NCBI GenBank assembly: GCA_039704465.1
Contig: JASFAU010000013.1
Coordinates: 682,001 to 746,000 of the forward strand
DNA: 64,000 bases
From: Plasmodiophora brassicae
Lineage: Eukaryota > Endomyxa > Phytomyxea > Plasmodiophorida > Plasmodiophoridae
Direction: 5' to 3'
Shown: one piece after another, positions 22,661 to 33,770 of the stretch
Numbering within the stretch: position 1 is the stretch's first letter
How the letters are laid out: every line of letters begins with the position of its first letter
The notes under the pieces: generated by a model
Database searches by the model: none
Seen by the model: the letters and a program-made list of their open reading frames with translations, nothing else
What the model was told of the DNA's origin: nothing
Position numbers and translations under genes: made by a program

Positions 22661-25600
22661 TCAACGTCTCTTGATACTCCGCTTGGCTTTGACAATTTGT
22701 CGCCCGGCTGGGGGAGCGCCGAGTGAGAAGCTCCCACCCATCGCCGCAGGAGGCGGTGCATCGAAATTAATAGGTGCTGCTTGTTGCGATTCGGCGGCAC
22801 CGAACTGACCAGATGCTCCCGCGCCAAACGTGAACGAGGATGAGCCACCAAACTGGAAACCGGACGAGGCCGCAGGCGGCGCTGCTCCAGATCCTGCGGT
22901 CGCCGCTCCGAACTGGAAGGGGGCCTGTGCAGAAGGAGGAGCAGCGGCCGGTGGGAAACCGAACGCACCGGACGCGGGAGGAGCGGATGTCATGCCAGTT
23001 GACTGCTGAGAGGTAGATCCAAAGGAGAACGGAGCCGTCGTCGTTGTCGTATTGGGCGGCTCCGTACTGAACGAGAACGGTGCCGACGCCCCAACCGAAG
23101 GTGCACCAAATGACGGCGTCTGCTGGCCACCAAACCCAGGAGTTGGTGCGCCCGCAGAGGCCGGAGCGGATGTAGGTGCGCCGAACGCAGGAGCCGTCGA
23201 GCTCGTGGCTGATGATCCAAACCCGGGTGTCGAAGTAGCAGGCGTCGTCACTCCGAAGCCTGCAGAGGGTGTCGCGCCGAATCCAAACGAGCTCGAAGTC
23301 CCTGCACCGAACCCCGTTGATGCAGTGGTGGAGGTGTCAAAGCCAACAGGACCCGTTGTAGCTGGTGCAGTTCCAGGGGCAGCAGCACCTTTCTCGCCGA
23401 ACGCAGGAGACCCGAACGAAAACCCGACCGCCGAAGTTGACGGCTGCGCTTCCTTGAGATCAGATGACTTCGCAGGTGTCGTACCTGTGGCATCTGCACC
23501 GAACATCGACGTCCCGAATAACGGCTCCTTCTGCACGCCTTCAGAGGAGGATTTCGTACCCGCGTCTGCCATGCCAAATCCTGGTGTTTCAGTTGGAGCA
23601 GCACGACCAGTGTCGCTTCCACCAAAGGAGAACGACGCAGAAGTGGAGGCCGCAGGCGTCAAGCCGAACGTACCCGCGGATCGTTCAGCAAATGATTTCG
23701 AAGCAGCTTCACCGAACTTGAACGGAGCAGCACTGGTAGCAGGCGGAGCGGATGAGGTCGTCCCGAATGAAAACGACGGAGCCGATTTTGGGAGTGCCAA
23801 CGGGGCAGCAGAACTTCCACTGGTTGTGGCAGCGGCTGCCCCGAACAAAGGCTTTGGCGAAGGCACCTTTTCGGCGGCAGTCGGTGTAGTCGTAGGAATC
23901 GCTGTTGGCGTGGGAGGCATCGGGTTATCAGCAGGCTTGCTGAAGCTAAACTTATCAGCAGGCTTGCTGAAGCTAAACTTGACCGGTTCCGACGGAACGG
24001 CCTTCTCGGACGATTGCTTTTCGGGGGCTTCCGAACCGGACGGTTTCGGCGAGGGAAGCCTTTCGATAGGTGTCGCAGGGGCGGCGGAGAATGAGAAGGG
24101 AGCGGATGAGCTCGCGCCAAACTGAAAGCCGAGAGCCGGTTCGGGAGATTTAGGTCGGTCGGATTTGGGGTTTGGCGATGACGGTGCAAGTACCACGGAC
24201 GGCGCCTCATCTGACAGAGAGAACATTGGCTTCTTGGACGAAGATTCCCCTTCGCCGGCAGCAGGAGCGCCCAGATTAAAACCTGTAAACGTTGACGTCG
24301 ATCCTGACAGAGATCCAGCTTGGAAAAACGATGTCGCCGCCGGCGGGGGAAACGCAAAGGAAGCCGGCTTCTTGGCTGGCTGTTCTTCAGGAGCATCTTC
24401 TTTGCATGAGGAATGGTCCGCATCTTCAAGGCCCATCTCGCAAACCGGGCATACTTCCTCCTGGCCCTCACCGCCAGCAGGTGCAGATGGAGTAGCGAAC
24501 GTTGCCATTGGTGGTGCAGCAGGGGGAGCTTGTTTAGGCGAAGGTGGTCGTCTCGTTTCAACGGACGCCGTCAGCGGAACCGGACGGGGTGGAGAAACAG
24601 GCTGGGCACGCTCGACAACTGGAGACTTTGTAGGCGGTACAGATGGTTTCGTAGACGGTACCGCAAAGGTCGCAGGCTCTGTCTCAGGTACGGGAGCTGC
24701 AGGTTTCGGTGAGGTATAGGTTGGCCTTGGAGGCTCTGGTGTGGCGAGCTACCGTGGTTATGAGTAATGGACCTTATGGGAAGTGAGAAGACTTACCGCT
24801 GGATGGGCAGGTATCTTCGGCAGCGTGAACGGAGCGCGTTTCTGAAGCCGGCGTTTGCCTACGAGCTCACCCGGTTGCAACAGAGGTGCGGACATAGACG
24901 ACATAGACGACAGGATGGACCGTGCCGTACGAGACTGGCATAAGTTCTAAGACAATGCCGTGTTAGGGGTTGGGCAACACGACGCAATTGCACAAACCCT
25001 ACGTTTACGTCTGATGCGGTGACCTCGACGGTAGGGAACGTCAGATGGATCGGCCCGTGGGATCCAGAGAGACTGTCTCTTCTCGCAGGTCGTCTGCTGA
25101 GCAGTTTGGACGGTGGTATGACTGAGGAACGCCGGCGCCCCGTAACAGCCCCTTCAACACCATCCGCTGTAACGGGAATCGTCTGGCTGCCAAACCCATC
25201 GTCAACAGCATCGTCAACCAGGTTCTCCTTCATCAGCGACATGTATCTACGACTGCTTGTCATTACAGGTGCGCGGATGCGAATACAACCGCGGGTACCT
25301 GTCGAATTCGACGCGTGAGAATCCGACCTTCGCCTTCTTTAACATCGCCGAGTCAAGCGGTTCGCCGACTTCAGCCGACGAATCTACGCGGCGCTTCTTA
25401 TGACCATCCGTGTTCTGAAGGCTCGCGACGTGGCGTTCTAATGCAGCTTGCATTGACGCGCGATCATGCACCGTATTCAAACCTATAACACCGTTATCAA
25501 GTTGCACCTTCAATGGAAACGAAATACACTACCGTTTTCAGAGCAAGCCCGTCTGAGCTCGCCGTAATCCATGTCGGCAATGTTCTGGCCATTCCATCTC

Positions 25601-25941
25601 GTGACAGAGGACGGCTCTAGCGCCCGCTTTCCGGAGAGCCCCTCACTGGCAGGTGCGAACGAAGGCGGCGCCGGCGGCGACGGCGGCGTCGACACCGGCT
25701 GCGGTGACGGTTCCGGCTCGGTGTCCAGGCCCGAAACCCCGCCGGAGAACAACCCGCTGACCGACGATATTATCCGGTTCCACAGGCCGGCGCCGCCGCC
25801 CGACGACCGCGCGTACGGCGTCGGGCGGCGCGCGGCATCCGCTCGACGGGACGGCCCGTACGACAACGACATGTTGTTGTGCCCCCTGGCGTCGTCGGCA
25901 AACCCCGCGTTCGACAATGCCGTGGAAACTGCGCCACGCAT
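22661..25941 (-). CDS. FG-repeat nucleoporin, Nup153/Nup1-like
   Basis: Five exons: 25941-25533, 25482-25299, 25246-25009, 24946-24797 and 24748-22661 (introns 48-62 nt), all phases closing to 1022 residues. The N-terminus carries a possible amphipathic segment (LWNRIISSVSGLFSGGVSG) like those that bind the inner nuclear membrane in basket nucleoporins. The last exon is rich in FGxP/FSFG-type repeats (FSFG, FGFG, GFQFG) on a Ser/Thr/Ala/Pro background, the disordered selective mesh of the nuclear pore, and ends in a basic tail (RQIVKAKRSIKRR) like that of Nup153/Nup1, which contacts importins. A CPVC...C element near the start of exon 5 resembles part of a zinc finger but is incomplete. A second ATG at 25872 is an alternative start. 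Its stop is 180 bp upstream of the USP gene. Confidence 0.88.
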
Positions 25942-26111
25942 CGCTGAAGCGCCAGGTGTGGCGTGTGCAGCTGATCCGCACGTCGACCCGGCCAGTCGGA
26001 TCGATTCGTCACGCGCGCAATCCGACAATTATCATTGAATTCCGCACTGCATCGTTCGCATTCCGGTCTGCTGCCTTGGTTGTTCCGTGTGCGGTGCTGG
26101 AGAACGGCCGG

Positions 26112-28963
26112 TTATGCTGGGCTGCTGCCGCGCACGGTGCGGCATACTCGATAGAGGACGACGGCTAAGAGCAGGCCGCCGACGACGGCCACGGCGATAA
26201 GGATCCCGGCGAACAGCTGGGTGGACATGAGCAGTCCACTTGCGGGTGCGCCTGACGATACAGGTTTCTGTTCGACCATCGGCGTTAGGTTGCCTTTGTC
26301 ATCGGTGACACCCTGGGCGATCTGCTGGCAGTTCAGCCCATGAGCCAGCCCCGTCACGACTAGGCTGTAGTACTGGCCAACGCCGACGTTGATGGCGTTC
26401 GCGCGGACGATCACCTTCAGGTCCATGTTCGGGGCGGTGGACGCCGGGGCCGCTATCGTAACCGTCTCCACCGGATTCCTGCGATCTGGGCCCGCCTGCT
26501 GGTACACGCCCGCGTTCCCCAGGATCGTCGCGTTCCCGGCGTGCACCTCCAGGTCCAAGTCGTTAACGAGCTGGATCCCGGATCCAGGCGCGGCGGGCGG
26601 ATCCGTCCACACTAACGCGATCTTGGTCGGCGCGTTGCTCAGCGCGGATGGCACAACGCACATCGAGTACACGTGCGTTTGTCCTTGGAGGATCACTGGT
26701 CTCTGCGTATCAGTCTCTGCACGGCATCGACACCGGATGACACCCACTTGGATCGGCGAACCCGGCCGTATCGGATCGATTCAGGCCAAGAACGTAGAGG
26801 AAGAACGGGCTGGACCCCTGCGGGTTACTTCTGAACTCCAACGCGCTGCTGAGCTCCTGCAAACGTCGACGATCAGTTGAACATGACGAGGACGACTTCC
26901 CATTGCCGTACAAGGCGTCCCCATCCCTGGTCGACGCCCGGGCTTTGTCCAACGGATACGAAGTGAATGGCCGGGCACTGGTTCGGCGAGTTCGCCATGA
27001 ACTGGTCGGTGACCAGACGGGTGCCCGTCATCGTGAACCCGCCCACGATCGCAACGGCCTTCACGAGCGACGCCGACGGGTTCAACGAATTCGACGCGTT
27101 GCGACGCGCCGTTGGGTAGAACCCATCGACGAAGTACTGCCGGATCAGGGCCAGGTTGCCTGCAATGGCGGGCGTCGCCATCGACGTCCCCGTCTTCGTC
27201 GTCAGGACGCCCGATGCTGGACTGCCGCACATGTTCGGCGCCTGGTTGCCCGTCAGCGCCGACACTAAGCGTACCAAGGTCAGGTGGCACACAGACGACG
27301 GTTCACAGTGCAACGACGGACTCGTGTTGAACCCGGGAGCGACCAGTTCCGGTTTGATCCTGGCGTCACTCGTCGGGCCTAGCGACGAAAACACGGCCAT
27401 GTTGTTCTCTGTGAACATTGAATCCGGGTACTGGCCGAACAGCGGCGGGTTTACGCCTGTCGACGCGTAATTATCCAGGTTCGTCATCGTCGCTCCAACC
27501 GAGATGACGTTCTAGCGCGGTCGTTAGCGACAGCGTCCTCTGGCGACACCGATAGCCTACCTTGGCCGTTGCTGGGCTTCCGATCGTCATGTCGAAGTCG
27601 CAGCTGCCGTCGTTCCCAGCAGCGACAACGACCAACATGTCCTTGTTGTTGTACATGAACCTGTCCATGTCCAGGGCGGTGGCCGTGTACTCGGAGGTGG
27701 TCGTCCCCCAGCTGTTGCTGTGGATTCTGGCACCTGCCACGTACGCCCATTGCAGCATCTGGGTGAGGTCATCGGGCAGGACCAGCTGCCCATTGCGCTG
27801 TCGACAACCGTGAACAATCGCACCCTGACCGTTCACACGAACGCGTCATATCACCCTCCCGATGTCGAAGAACGCAACCTTGGCTTGCGGTGCCATGCCC
27901 ACGAACTCGCTGTAGAGGTTGACGCTGGATTCCGGGTACCCGGCGGCCGTCCCAGAGACGTGCGTCCCATGGCCTTCGTTGTCGTCGGAACTGTCGGCGA
28001 ACGTCACGTACTGGACGACTTTGCGCCTGTTCAGGCTGTCCGGCGGGAAGTCAGCCGCCGTCGCATCGTTGTGGAACGCGACGAACGGCGGGCTGTGCGC
28101 CCCGTCCGAGAAGAAACAATGGTTCATGTCGATCCCAGTGTCGCTCACGCCTTTGCACCGTCGCGTTCAGTCGGTGACGGTCATGACAGCGACGCGCACG
28201 TACCGATGATTTGTTGCTCCCCGTTGAGGGAGTTGTCCCATCCGACGAGGCCACGATTGGTGTTGTAATTCGCTGGGGCGTTCAGCCCATTCTGGATGAT
28301 GCCACGGGACCACTTGTTGTACACCTTCGCCTGCATCCGCTTTTCGACGTGCAGAACGGCTGGGTCCCCAGCGAGCACGTTGGCAACCTGAAGCGGGTCC
28401 ACGCCGCCGGGAACGAACACCTTCAAGCGAGTATCGGTGACAGTGTCAATGACGACGTTCCTGAGGTCGGCCCCGTCTAACGTGGCGCGAAGACGGTCAG
28501 CGATTGGGCTGACAGTTGAAACGTATAGCGTCATTGGTATCGTCCCGTTGATGGAATCGGTTCGAAAGGTGGACGACTGGCTCGCTTGCGTGATTGTCGA
28601 CGAGATCTTGTTCGATGACGGGAGGTTCCCCACCCAGATCACGCCCTTCGCCGACGACATGGCGACGGCGTCGTCGTGGGTGCCGAGGACGACGAAGGTG
28701 TTGTGCGGCAGGTAGTGATGGGTGTCGTACAGCTCCCTGAACGACGTGCTGTGCGCCGGGTCCACATGGACGAGGAAGATGGACTCAACAGGGTTACCCA
28801 ATCGCTGCCGCATCGTCTGCCCATGGAACACCGGAGACGGATGCGCCTCCTCATGGAACTGGGGCGTCGTACGCGTGTCGATCACGCCGTTATGCAGGAC
28901 GACATGCGCTGGGTTGTGCGATGCCCAAACGGTGCCGACGACGATGCAGACGAACAGCAGCAT
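26112..28963 (-). CDS. secreted subtilisin-family serine protease with C-terminal membrane anchor
   Basis: Seven exons: 28963-28204, 28150-27855, 27797-27561, 27511-27322, 27264-26912, 26856-26748 and 26716-26112, phases closing to 849 residues. A signal peptide (MLLFVCIVVGTVWA) is followed by a prodomain-like region and an S8 catalytic domain: Asp in GVSDTGIDMNH, His in DNEGHGTHVSG, oxyanion Asn in VVAAGNDGS, and Ser in KTGTSMATPAIAGN. The stretch SPATAKNVISVGAT crosses an exon junction and confirms it. After the catalytic domain comes a KP-43-type beta domain (IALVWTDPPAAPG, LVNDLDLEVHAG), then a membrane helix (LFAGILIAVAVVGGLLLAVV) and a short basic tail. It would be a cell-surface or shed protease. 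Intron 27265-27321 is 57 nt with no stop, so retention keeps frame; the 26717-26747 intron would be only 31 nt and is the weakest junction. Confidence 0.88.
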
Positions 28964-29253
28964 GTCACGTGAACGCCACGAACCTGTTAGGGGCACTGTC
29001 CGGCTGCTGATCTAGAACACTGATGTCGACCACCCGAAATTTGTTCGAGAACGAACCCTCCCCCACTCGCCCGTCATGCACGTAACGAATGATGTCAAGT
29101 TCGGGTGCCTTTACGCGATGGCCGGATCGTCGCAGGTGAGTCAAGGTAAACGCGTGAGTCACGATAGGAAGATGAAGGCGGATGTTCCGGTTCGACCCCC
29201 AGAATTCAAACTCGCCCCAGCAGCGAATCAGCCGTCGCCCAAACCCGAGGACC

Positions 29254-31293
29254 ATGAAGCCATCCATGATGGTCGCAGTCGCTGTCGTTGTCGCCCTTGC
29301 CGCTGTCTCGCAAGGCCATGCCAGATTCAAGAGGTTCGCCGCGTTACAGGTGGGGCGACTGAACGGGTTCACTGGGCCCTCGACGACGTTCAACGGTGGC
29401 AACACGTTCAATGCGCCACCAGCCGCGCCGCAGGGCCCGCCACCGTTGAACAACAACTTCATGCAGGCGCCACCAAACTTCGTGCAGCCATCCAACAGCT
29501 TCAGTACCAACAACCATTTCAATAGCCCGAACAGCAACGTCGGCTTCAACAGCAACCCGAGCAGCACTTTCAACGTCAACCCGGGCGCCAGCTTCAACAG
29601 CAACCCGAGCGCCAGCTTCAACAGCAACCCGAGCGCCAGCTTCAACAGCAACCCGAGCGCCAGCTTCAACAGCAACCCGAGCGCGAACTTCAACAGCAAC
29701 TCGGGCGTCAGCGTTAACGGCAACCCGTCGAGCCCGTCCACGAATGCGTTGAAGGATGGATGGACAGTTCCTGGCCAGCCGACAACGGGTAGGAAAGCGT
29801 CCAGCAGCCTTCATCCGAAACCGAAGAACGCGCCAGCGTCGTCGAAGAAGAGCAAACAGCATCAGTCAAAGGCGGTGACGGGGGGTGATGTCGTCCGTGC
29901 CACCATGAAACGCCAGAAGACGGCGCCGACGCCACGTGACGGCAGCGATAACGATGATGATATGCAGGATTCGCCATCGCCGTCCGGCGATGACGACGAG
30001 ATGCCCAACGCGCCATCGTCCAGCGATGAGGACGAGGGTGTTGAATCCGATGGACCGGAAGAAGGTGACACGCGCAACCGGAAGGCGAAGAAGGCCGAGG
30101 GTGAGGAAGACGATGACGAGGATACCGTGTCAAAGAAGAAGCCAAGGAGCAGCTGGTTCGGATTCGGGTCCGGTGGAGACGACGAATCGTCGTCTGACGA
30201 GGACGAAGAAAGCGATAACAACGAGCAGAAGGCGTCCATCGCTGGGTCATCGTCGCTCGGGTTCCAGCCTGACGACTCCATTGACGACTACTTCAAGGCG
30301 ACGCCGGGTGCCATGGATGAGGAGACGAAGAAGTTCGGCGCAAACCCGGATGCGACGAAGTCGGCGACAGTGAAGTCGAAGGAACCCAAGAAGCCGAAAC
30401 CGGCGAAGAAATCCAAGAAGCAGGAGCAGGACGATGATGAAGACGCTGAAGATGATGAGTCGGCGTCGAAAAAGACGAGCAAGGCCAAGGTTGTCGTCGT
30501 TCGGGCCACGAAGGCGCACGGCAACGGCGGGTCCACGTCGTCGGCGAGGTCGTCGTCATCGCGAAACGGCCCCTTGAAGTCTGACGACAACTTCATCATG
30601 GACGCTTCGCATGAACCAGCGTCATCGTCGGCATCATCACGGAAGACGACGACGGAGCAGCCGACTACGACGATGCCAACGCAGGCAACGCCGGCTCCTA
30701 CACCGGCACCAACGCCCGCACCGACACCAGCCCCGGCAGCAGCGACTCCAACGCAGGCGACAACGCCGACACCAGCTGCGTCACAACCACTGCCGTCGAC
30801 AGCAGCGCCTGCCGCCGCAGGACAGGCTCCAACAGCAACAGCACCGAACGCATCGACTGAGCAGCCATCGCAGCAGGTGACGACGACGCCTCAGCAGCCA
30901 TCGCAGCAGGTGACGACGACGCCTCAGCAGCCATCGCAGCAGGTGACGACGACGCCTCTGCAGCCATCGCAGCAGGTGACGACGACGCCTCAGCAGCCAT
31001 CGCAGCAGGTGACGACGACGCCTCTGCAGCCATCGCAGCAGGTGACGACGACGCCTCAGCAGCCATCGCAGCAGGTGACGACGACGCCTCTGCAGCCATC
31101 GCAGCAGGTGACGACGACGCCTCAGCAGCCCGCGGCGACCATCGTCGTACAAACGTCGCCGTCGCCGACCACGGCCCCGACGACAAACGAGCCTGCGCCC
31201 GCGACGACGACACCGAGCACGGGCACAGGATCACGCCAGCCGGCGCCCGTGGTTCGCGAGACGGTGACAACAACGTCCTCTACTCAAACGTAA
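29254..31293 (+). CDS. secreted low-complexity protein with Asn/Ser/Phe and Gln/Thr/Pro repeats
   Basis: Single exon of 679 residues starting at the ATG before a clear signal peptide (MKPSMMVAVAVVVALAAVSQGHA); the frame opens further upstream without an ATG. The order is: Phe/Asn/Pro-rich segment; a short tandem array of the octapeptide SASFNSNP; a basic stretch; a long acidic/lysine-rich region with DEDE and KKPKPAKKSKK runs; a Thr/Pro/Ala segment; then an array of an 11-residue unit QPSQQVTTTPQ; and a Thr-rich tail. No enzyme domain is visible. It is likely an extracellular, wall or matrix protein with many potential O-glycosylation sites. Head-to-head with the subtilase, 290 bp between start codons. 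Long frames on the opposite strand are artefacts of the repeats. Confidence 0.75.
   Translation: MKPSMMVAVAVVVALAAVSQGHARFKRFAALQVGRLNGFTGPSTTFNGGNTFNAPPAAPQGPPPLNNNFMQAPPNFVQPSNSFSTNNHFNSPNSNVGFNSNPSSTFNVNPGASFNSNPSASFNSNPSASFNSNPSASFNSNPSANFNSNSGVSVNGNPSSPSTNALKDGWTVPGQPTTGRKASSSLHPKPKNAPASSKKSKQHQSKAVTGGDVVRATMKRQKTAPTPRDGSDNDDDMQDSPSPSGDDDEMPNAPSSSDEDEGVESDGPEEGDTRNRKAKKAEGEEDDDEDTVSKKKPRSSWFGFGSGGDDESSSDEDEESDNNEQKASIAGSSSLGFQPDDSIDDYFKATPGAMDEETKKFGANPDATKSATVKSKEPKKPKPAKKSKKQEQDDDEDAEDDESASKKTSKAKVVVVRATKAHGNGGSTSSARSSSSRNGPLKSDDNFIMDASHEPASSSASSRKTTTEQPTTTMPTQATPAPTPAPTPAPTPAPAAATPTQATTPTPAASQPLPSTAAPAAAGQAPTATAPNASTEQPSQQVTTTPQQPSQQVTTTPQQPSQQVTTTPLQPSQQVTTTPQQPSQQVTTTPLQPSQQVTTTPQQPSQQVTTTPLQPSQQVTTTPQQPAATIVVQTSPSPTTAPTTNEPAPATTTPSTGTGSRQPAPVVRETVTTTSSTQT
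29583..29705 (+). repeat. 24-bp tandem array inside the repeat protein
   Basis: About five copies of a 24-bp unit coding SASFNSNP. Copies in the middle are identical or nearly so and the outer ones diverge, the usual sign of recent expansion by slippage or unequal exchange. The unit length keeps the reading frame. Confidence 0.85.
30868..31128 (+). repeat. 33-bp tandem array inside the repeat protein
   Basis: About eight copies of a 33-bp unit coding QPSQQVTTTPQ, alternating between two near-identical versions that differ at one Gln/Leu codon (caa-type versus ctg), which suggests duplication in 66-bp blocks. The frame is preserved in every copy. Confidence 0.9.
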
Positions 31294-31352
31294 AAGAGGG
31301 GCACTCGTTTGCTGTCGAACACCGCTTGCAGAACGGGCTGGGAAGCGTAGGC

Positions 31353-32078
31353 TTAAGTTTGCATGAACAATGACCGAAGCACATCGGCCTCTCGTTGCAT
31401 CTCCTCAACGGACCTAGGAGGGCGCAAATCATCATGCTCGACCTGGAGCGGGTTGGCGTTGTGTACGTCCAGGGCCGTATAGATGGCGTCATTGGGCGTG
31501 AAGTCACCAATGCGGCGCGGCAGGACGTGCACGTGCACATGGGGTACACTACGGGCCGCAGTAGTCAGAGCGGCCATCCACAACGCAACAACGATAAGTA
31601 GGGACCTTTGCCCCGCGTGCTTCCCGTCTTGGATGGCAAACGTAAATGCATCGCCTGCGCACGAGGCACACCATCATTGTTAGGAGCGTCGTCATAACGG
31701 TTTCACCGTACGGTCCTACACTTGTAATGCCCCTCCAATGCTCTCGAAACTCGGTGAACACTTCGCCAAAGGTCCGTCACTTCGTCATCGTTTAACAGAT
31801 TGAACCTATGTAGGCAGTCGCCAATAAATATGATCGAATGCTTACATAAAGCCTCGCACATAATCATCAACCTGTCGATACACCTTTTCGGCAGGACTAG
31901 GACATGCCCCTCTACAAGCGGCTTCAGATTGACGGTAGCTGCCCGGCGACGGCTAAGTAGGTTACAGGAGGAGAGCGGCTTGCCCCGTCCTACCATAGCT
32001 AAGCGGGCTCTCGAAGAACACTTGCCGCGTGTCCAGCACAATCCGCCCGAATGCAAACGTGCCACGAGTTGCCGCCAT
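31353..32078 (-). CDS. FHIT: FHIT-type bis(5'-adenosyl)triphosphatase (HIT family)
   Basis: Five small exons: 32078-31994, 31938-31872, 31805-31720, 31654-31606 and 31548-31353 (introns 55-66 nt), phases closing to 160 residues, close to human FHIT (147). The sequence aligns throughout: FAFGRIVLDTRQVFF, NLKPLVEGHVLVLPKR, FNLLNDDEVTDLW, TFAIQDGKHAGQSV, the histidine triad PHVHVHVLPRRIGDF and IYTALDVH. The middle His of HVHVHV is the nucleophile that takes AMP from diadenosine triphosphate. The intron between exons 2 and 3 (31806-31871) is 66 nt without an in-frame stop. Divergent from the Qa-SNARE gene. Confidence 0.93.
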
Positions 32079-32559
32079 TAGCGCCAGCCGGTCCCGCAAT
32101 CCGGAATCGTTTTAGGTGCGGCGGTTCGTGACTCCAACGTTGTCGCTTCGTAGACGCTGACTTTATTACGGGAGCAGTCTGGCGCCAGCGAAAACCCACG
32201 AACACATCATGCGTCAGTTCACACTGCCGTCAATCGCACCGGTGAACGCCTTTTATTCTCGGGCACACTTTGTCATCGCCTTCTCGCAATGAATGACGCA
32301 CGTTCCGATAGCGAAGTGGTTGAAGCGCGTCGTGTAATCTGGCACTGTGACGGGAATCATTGAACGTGCTGGAATTTGGGTCGTCACTCGTCACTCGTCA
32401 GCGACAGCGGGGCAGAGAGTCCAGAGACGGAGTGCCGAAAGAGTGCGACCTGATTTTTGCGTGTGGTGTCGGTCAGAGAGCGCGTGCATCAAAACGTCGA
32501 ATCAAGTCCATTCGTCGAGTGGCCTCACCGTGGAGCTCCTCGAGATCGGCGCCGGTGCC
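32079..32559. other. intergenic region between divergent FHIT and Qa-SNARE genes
   Basis: About 480 bp separating the two start codons. It should contain both promoters. An open plus-strand frame runs from 32347 into the SNARE start, so the SNARE could begin further upstream, but no ATG supports this. No repeat or RNA gene was seen. Confidence 0.4.
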
Positions 32560-33378
32560 ATGCTCACCGATGCCACGGCCCGGCTCCAGGGACTCACCTC
32601 GCAGAATGCCGCCATCCGGCGCACCATGGATCGCATGGGGCGCGTCTCGCCTCGCGATTTGCGTTGCCAGGTCGAGGCCGCCATGAACCTTGGTAGGTGG
32701 TCAGTCGCAATTCACCAACGTGACGTCTGATAACTGTTTGTCGACAGCTAAGGAGATCGCACAATCGTTAAAAGACGCAACAGGCACGATGGGTTCGGCT
32801 GACGTGACCGAGCGTGCCCGATTCCAGAAGCTGAAGCGGACGCTTGAGAAAGAGATCAAGAAGACGCAAGGTCTTGCCGAACGGATTGCTGACCACGAGC
32901 GACGAGCTCTGTTTGAAGCGAAACGGCAGTCTCCATCGTCCACCTTACGTAAGCGATTGACATGACGGATTGTTCCGTGTGGCGACTAATACCGTTTCGA
33001 TTAGCTCGTGACGATTTCGCGACCCAATCTCGAGAGCCGCTTCTTTCGCAGGAGCAGGAGCAGATTCAGATCGATATGGCTGCAGATCAGGCTCGGCAGA
33101 TTCAGGAGACCGAAGCGGAGATTCAGCAGATCGAACGCGACGTCGTGGAACTGAACGACATGTTCAAAGATATGAGCCTACTTGTCGAAGCACAGCAGGA
33201 ATCCATTACCACCATCGCCGATAACATAACGAGCACGGCGGACTACACGCGCAGCGGGTACCAGGAGGTGCAGAGAGCCCAGCATTACCAGAGAAACGCC
33301 AGATCGCGCATGTGCAAGCTCCTGTTCATCTTCGTTGTCGTGGCTGCGATCGCTCTGTTCATTCTGTTCAATCGTTAA
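32560..33378 (+). CDS. Qa-SNARE (syntaxin 7/Pep12-like)
   Basis: Three exons: 32560-32692, 32748-32948 and 33005-33378 (introns 55 and 56 nt), phases closing to 235 residues. The N-terminal part forms Habc-like helices (LQGLTSQNAAIRRTMDRMG, then KLKRTLEKEIKKTQGLAERI). The C-terminal half has a Qa-SNARE motif centred on DVVELNDMFKDMSLLVEAQQ, the central glutamine sitting in the zero layer, and ends with a membrane anchor (CKLLFIFVVVAAIALFILF). Qa-SNAREs pair with Qb, Qc and R partners to fuse endosomal or vacuolar membranes. The N-terminus is short for a syntaxin, so an upstream exon may be missing. Tail-to-tail with the SFR1-like gene, 36 bp apart. Confidence 0.88.
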
Positions 33379-33414
33379 ATTTCGTATATTATTTCAGTGT
33401 TCATTCGAGGGCAT

Positions 33415-33770
33415 CTAGACGAATGTGTCCTCGTTCGCATCGAAACGGACCAGTTCGGGGTCGATACGCATGTGCTGAAGAAGACCAGCCATGGTCGCCT
33501 GTGTGTCTGAAGTGCTGGACTGACGGGCCAGGTTCATCATGTCGCCGAGCATTTCCTGCACAGCCGATGTCCATCGGTCGGCAAGGCCATTCAGACGCTC
33601 TGTCTCTGCCTACGCCAGCCTCCGTCAGCGAGCGTGCGGGCTTACTGAATGCCGGCAGTACTCACGATTTGGTGGTCTTTCGCAAGTGATGCCTGCAGGG
33701 ACGAAATCTCTCGCTCGAGATCGACAACACGGTTCGCAGCGGGCGCCACAGCGCGGCGCTTTGGGGTCAT
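33415..33770 (-). CDS. SFR1: SFR1/Mei5-like recombination accessory factor
   Basis: Two exons, 33770-33666 and 33609-33415 (56-nt intron), giving only 99 residues. A short coiled coil (VVDLEREISSLQASLAKDH) is followed by a conserved-looking end: LADRWTSAVQEMLGDMM, then MAGLLQHMRIDPELVRFD and the acidic terminus NEDTFV. This order matches the C-terminal domain of SFR1/Mei5 (coiled coil, KWR-x-x-Q motif, helix ending D-x-x-L-x-x-(Y/F)-x-x-x-x-x-x-F-(V/I)). SFR1 pairs with Swi5 and stimulates Rad51/Dmc1 strand exchange. Known SFR1 proteins have long disordered N-termini, which this one lacks. The call comes from pattern recognition on a short sequence. Confidence 0.65.

Noticed and set aside
23052..24125. 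357-codon Val/Gly/Pro-rich plus-strand frame over the nucleoporin
   Set aside because: Antisense of FG-repeat coding DNA; the minus strand gives FG motifs, splice junctions and a basic C-terminal tail.
30698..31273. SPAAMAAEAS repeat protein on the minus strand
   Set aside because: Antisense of the QPSQQVTTTPQ array; any tandem repeat whose unit is a multiple of three gives open frames on both strands.
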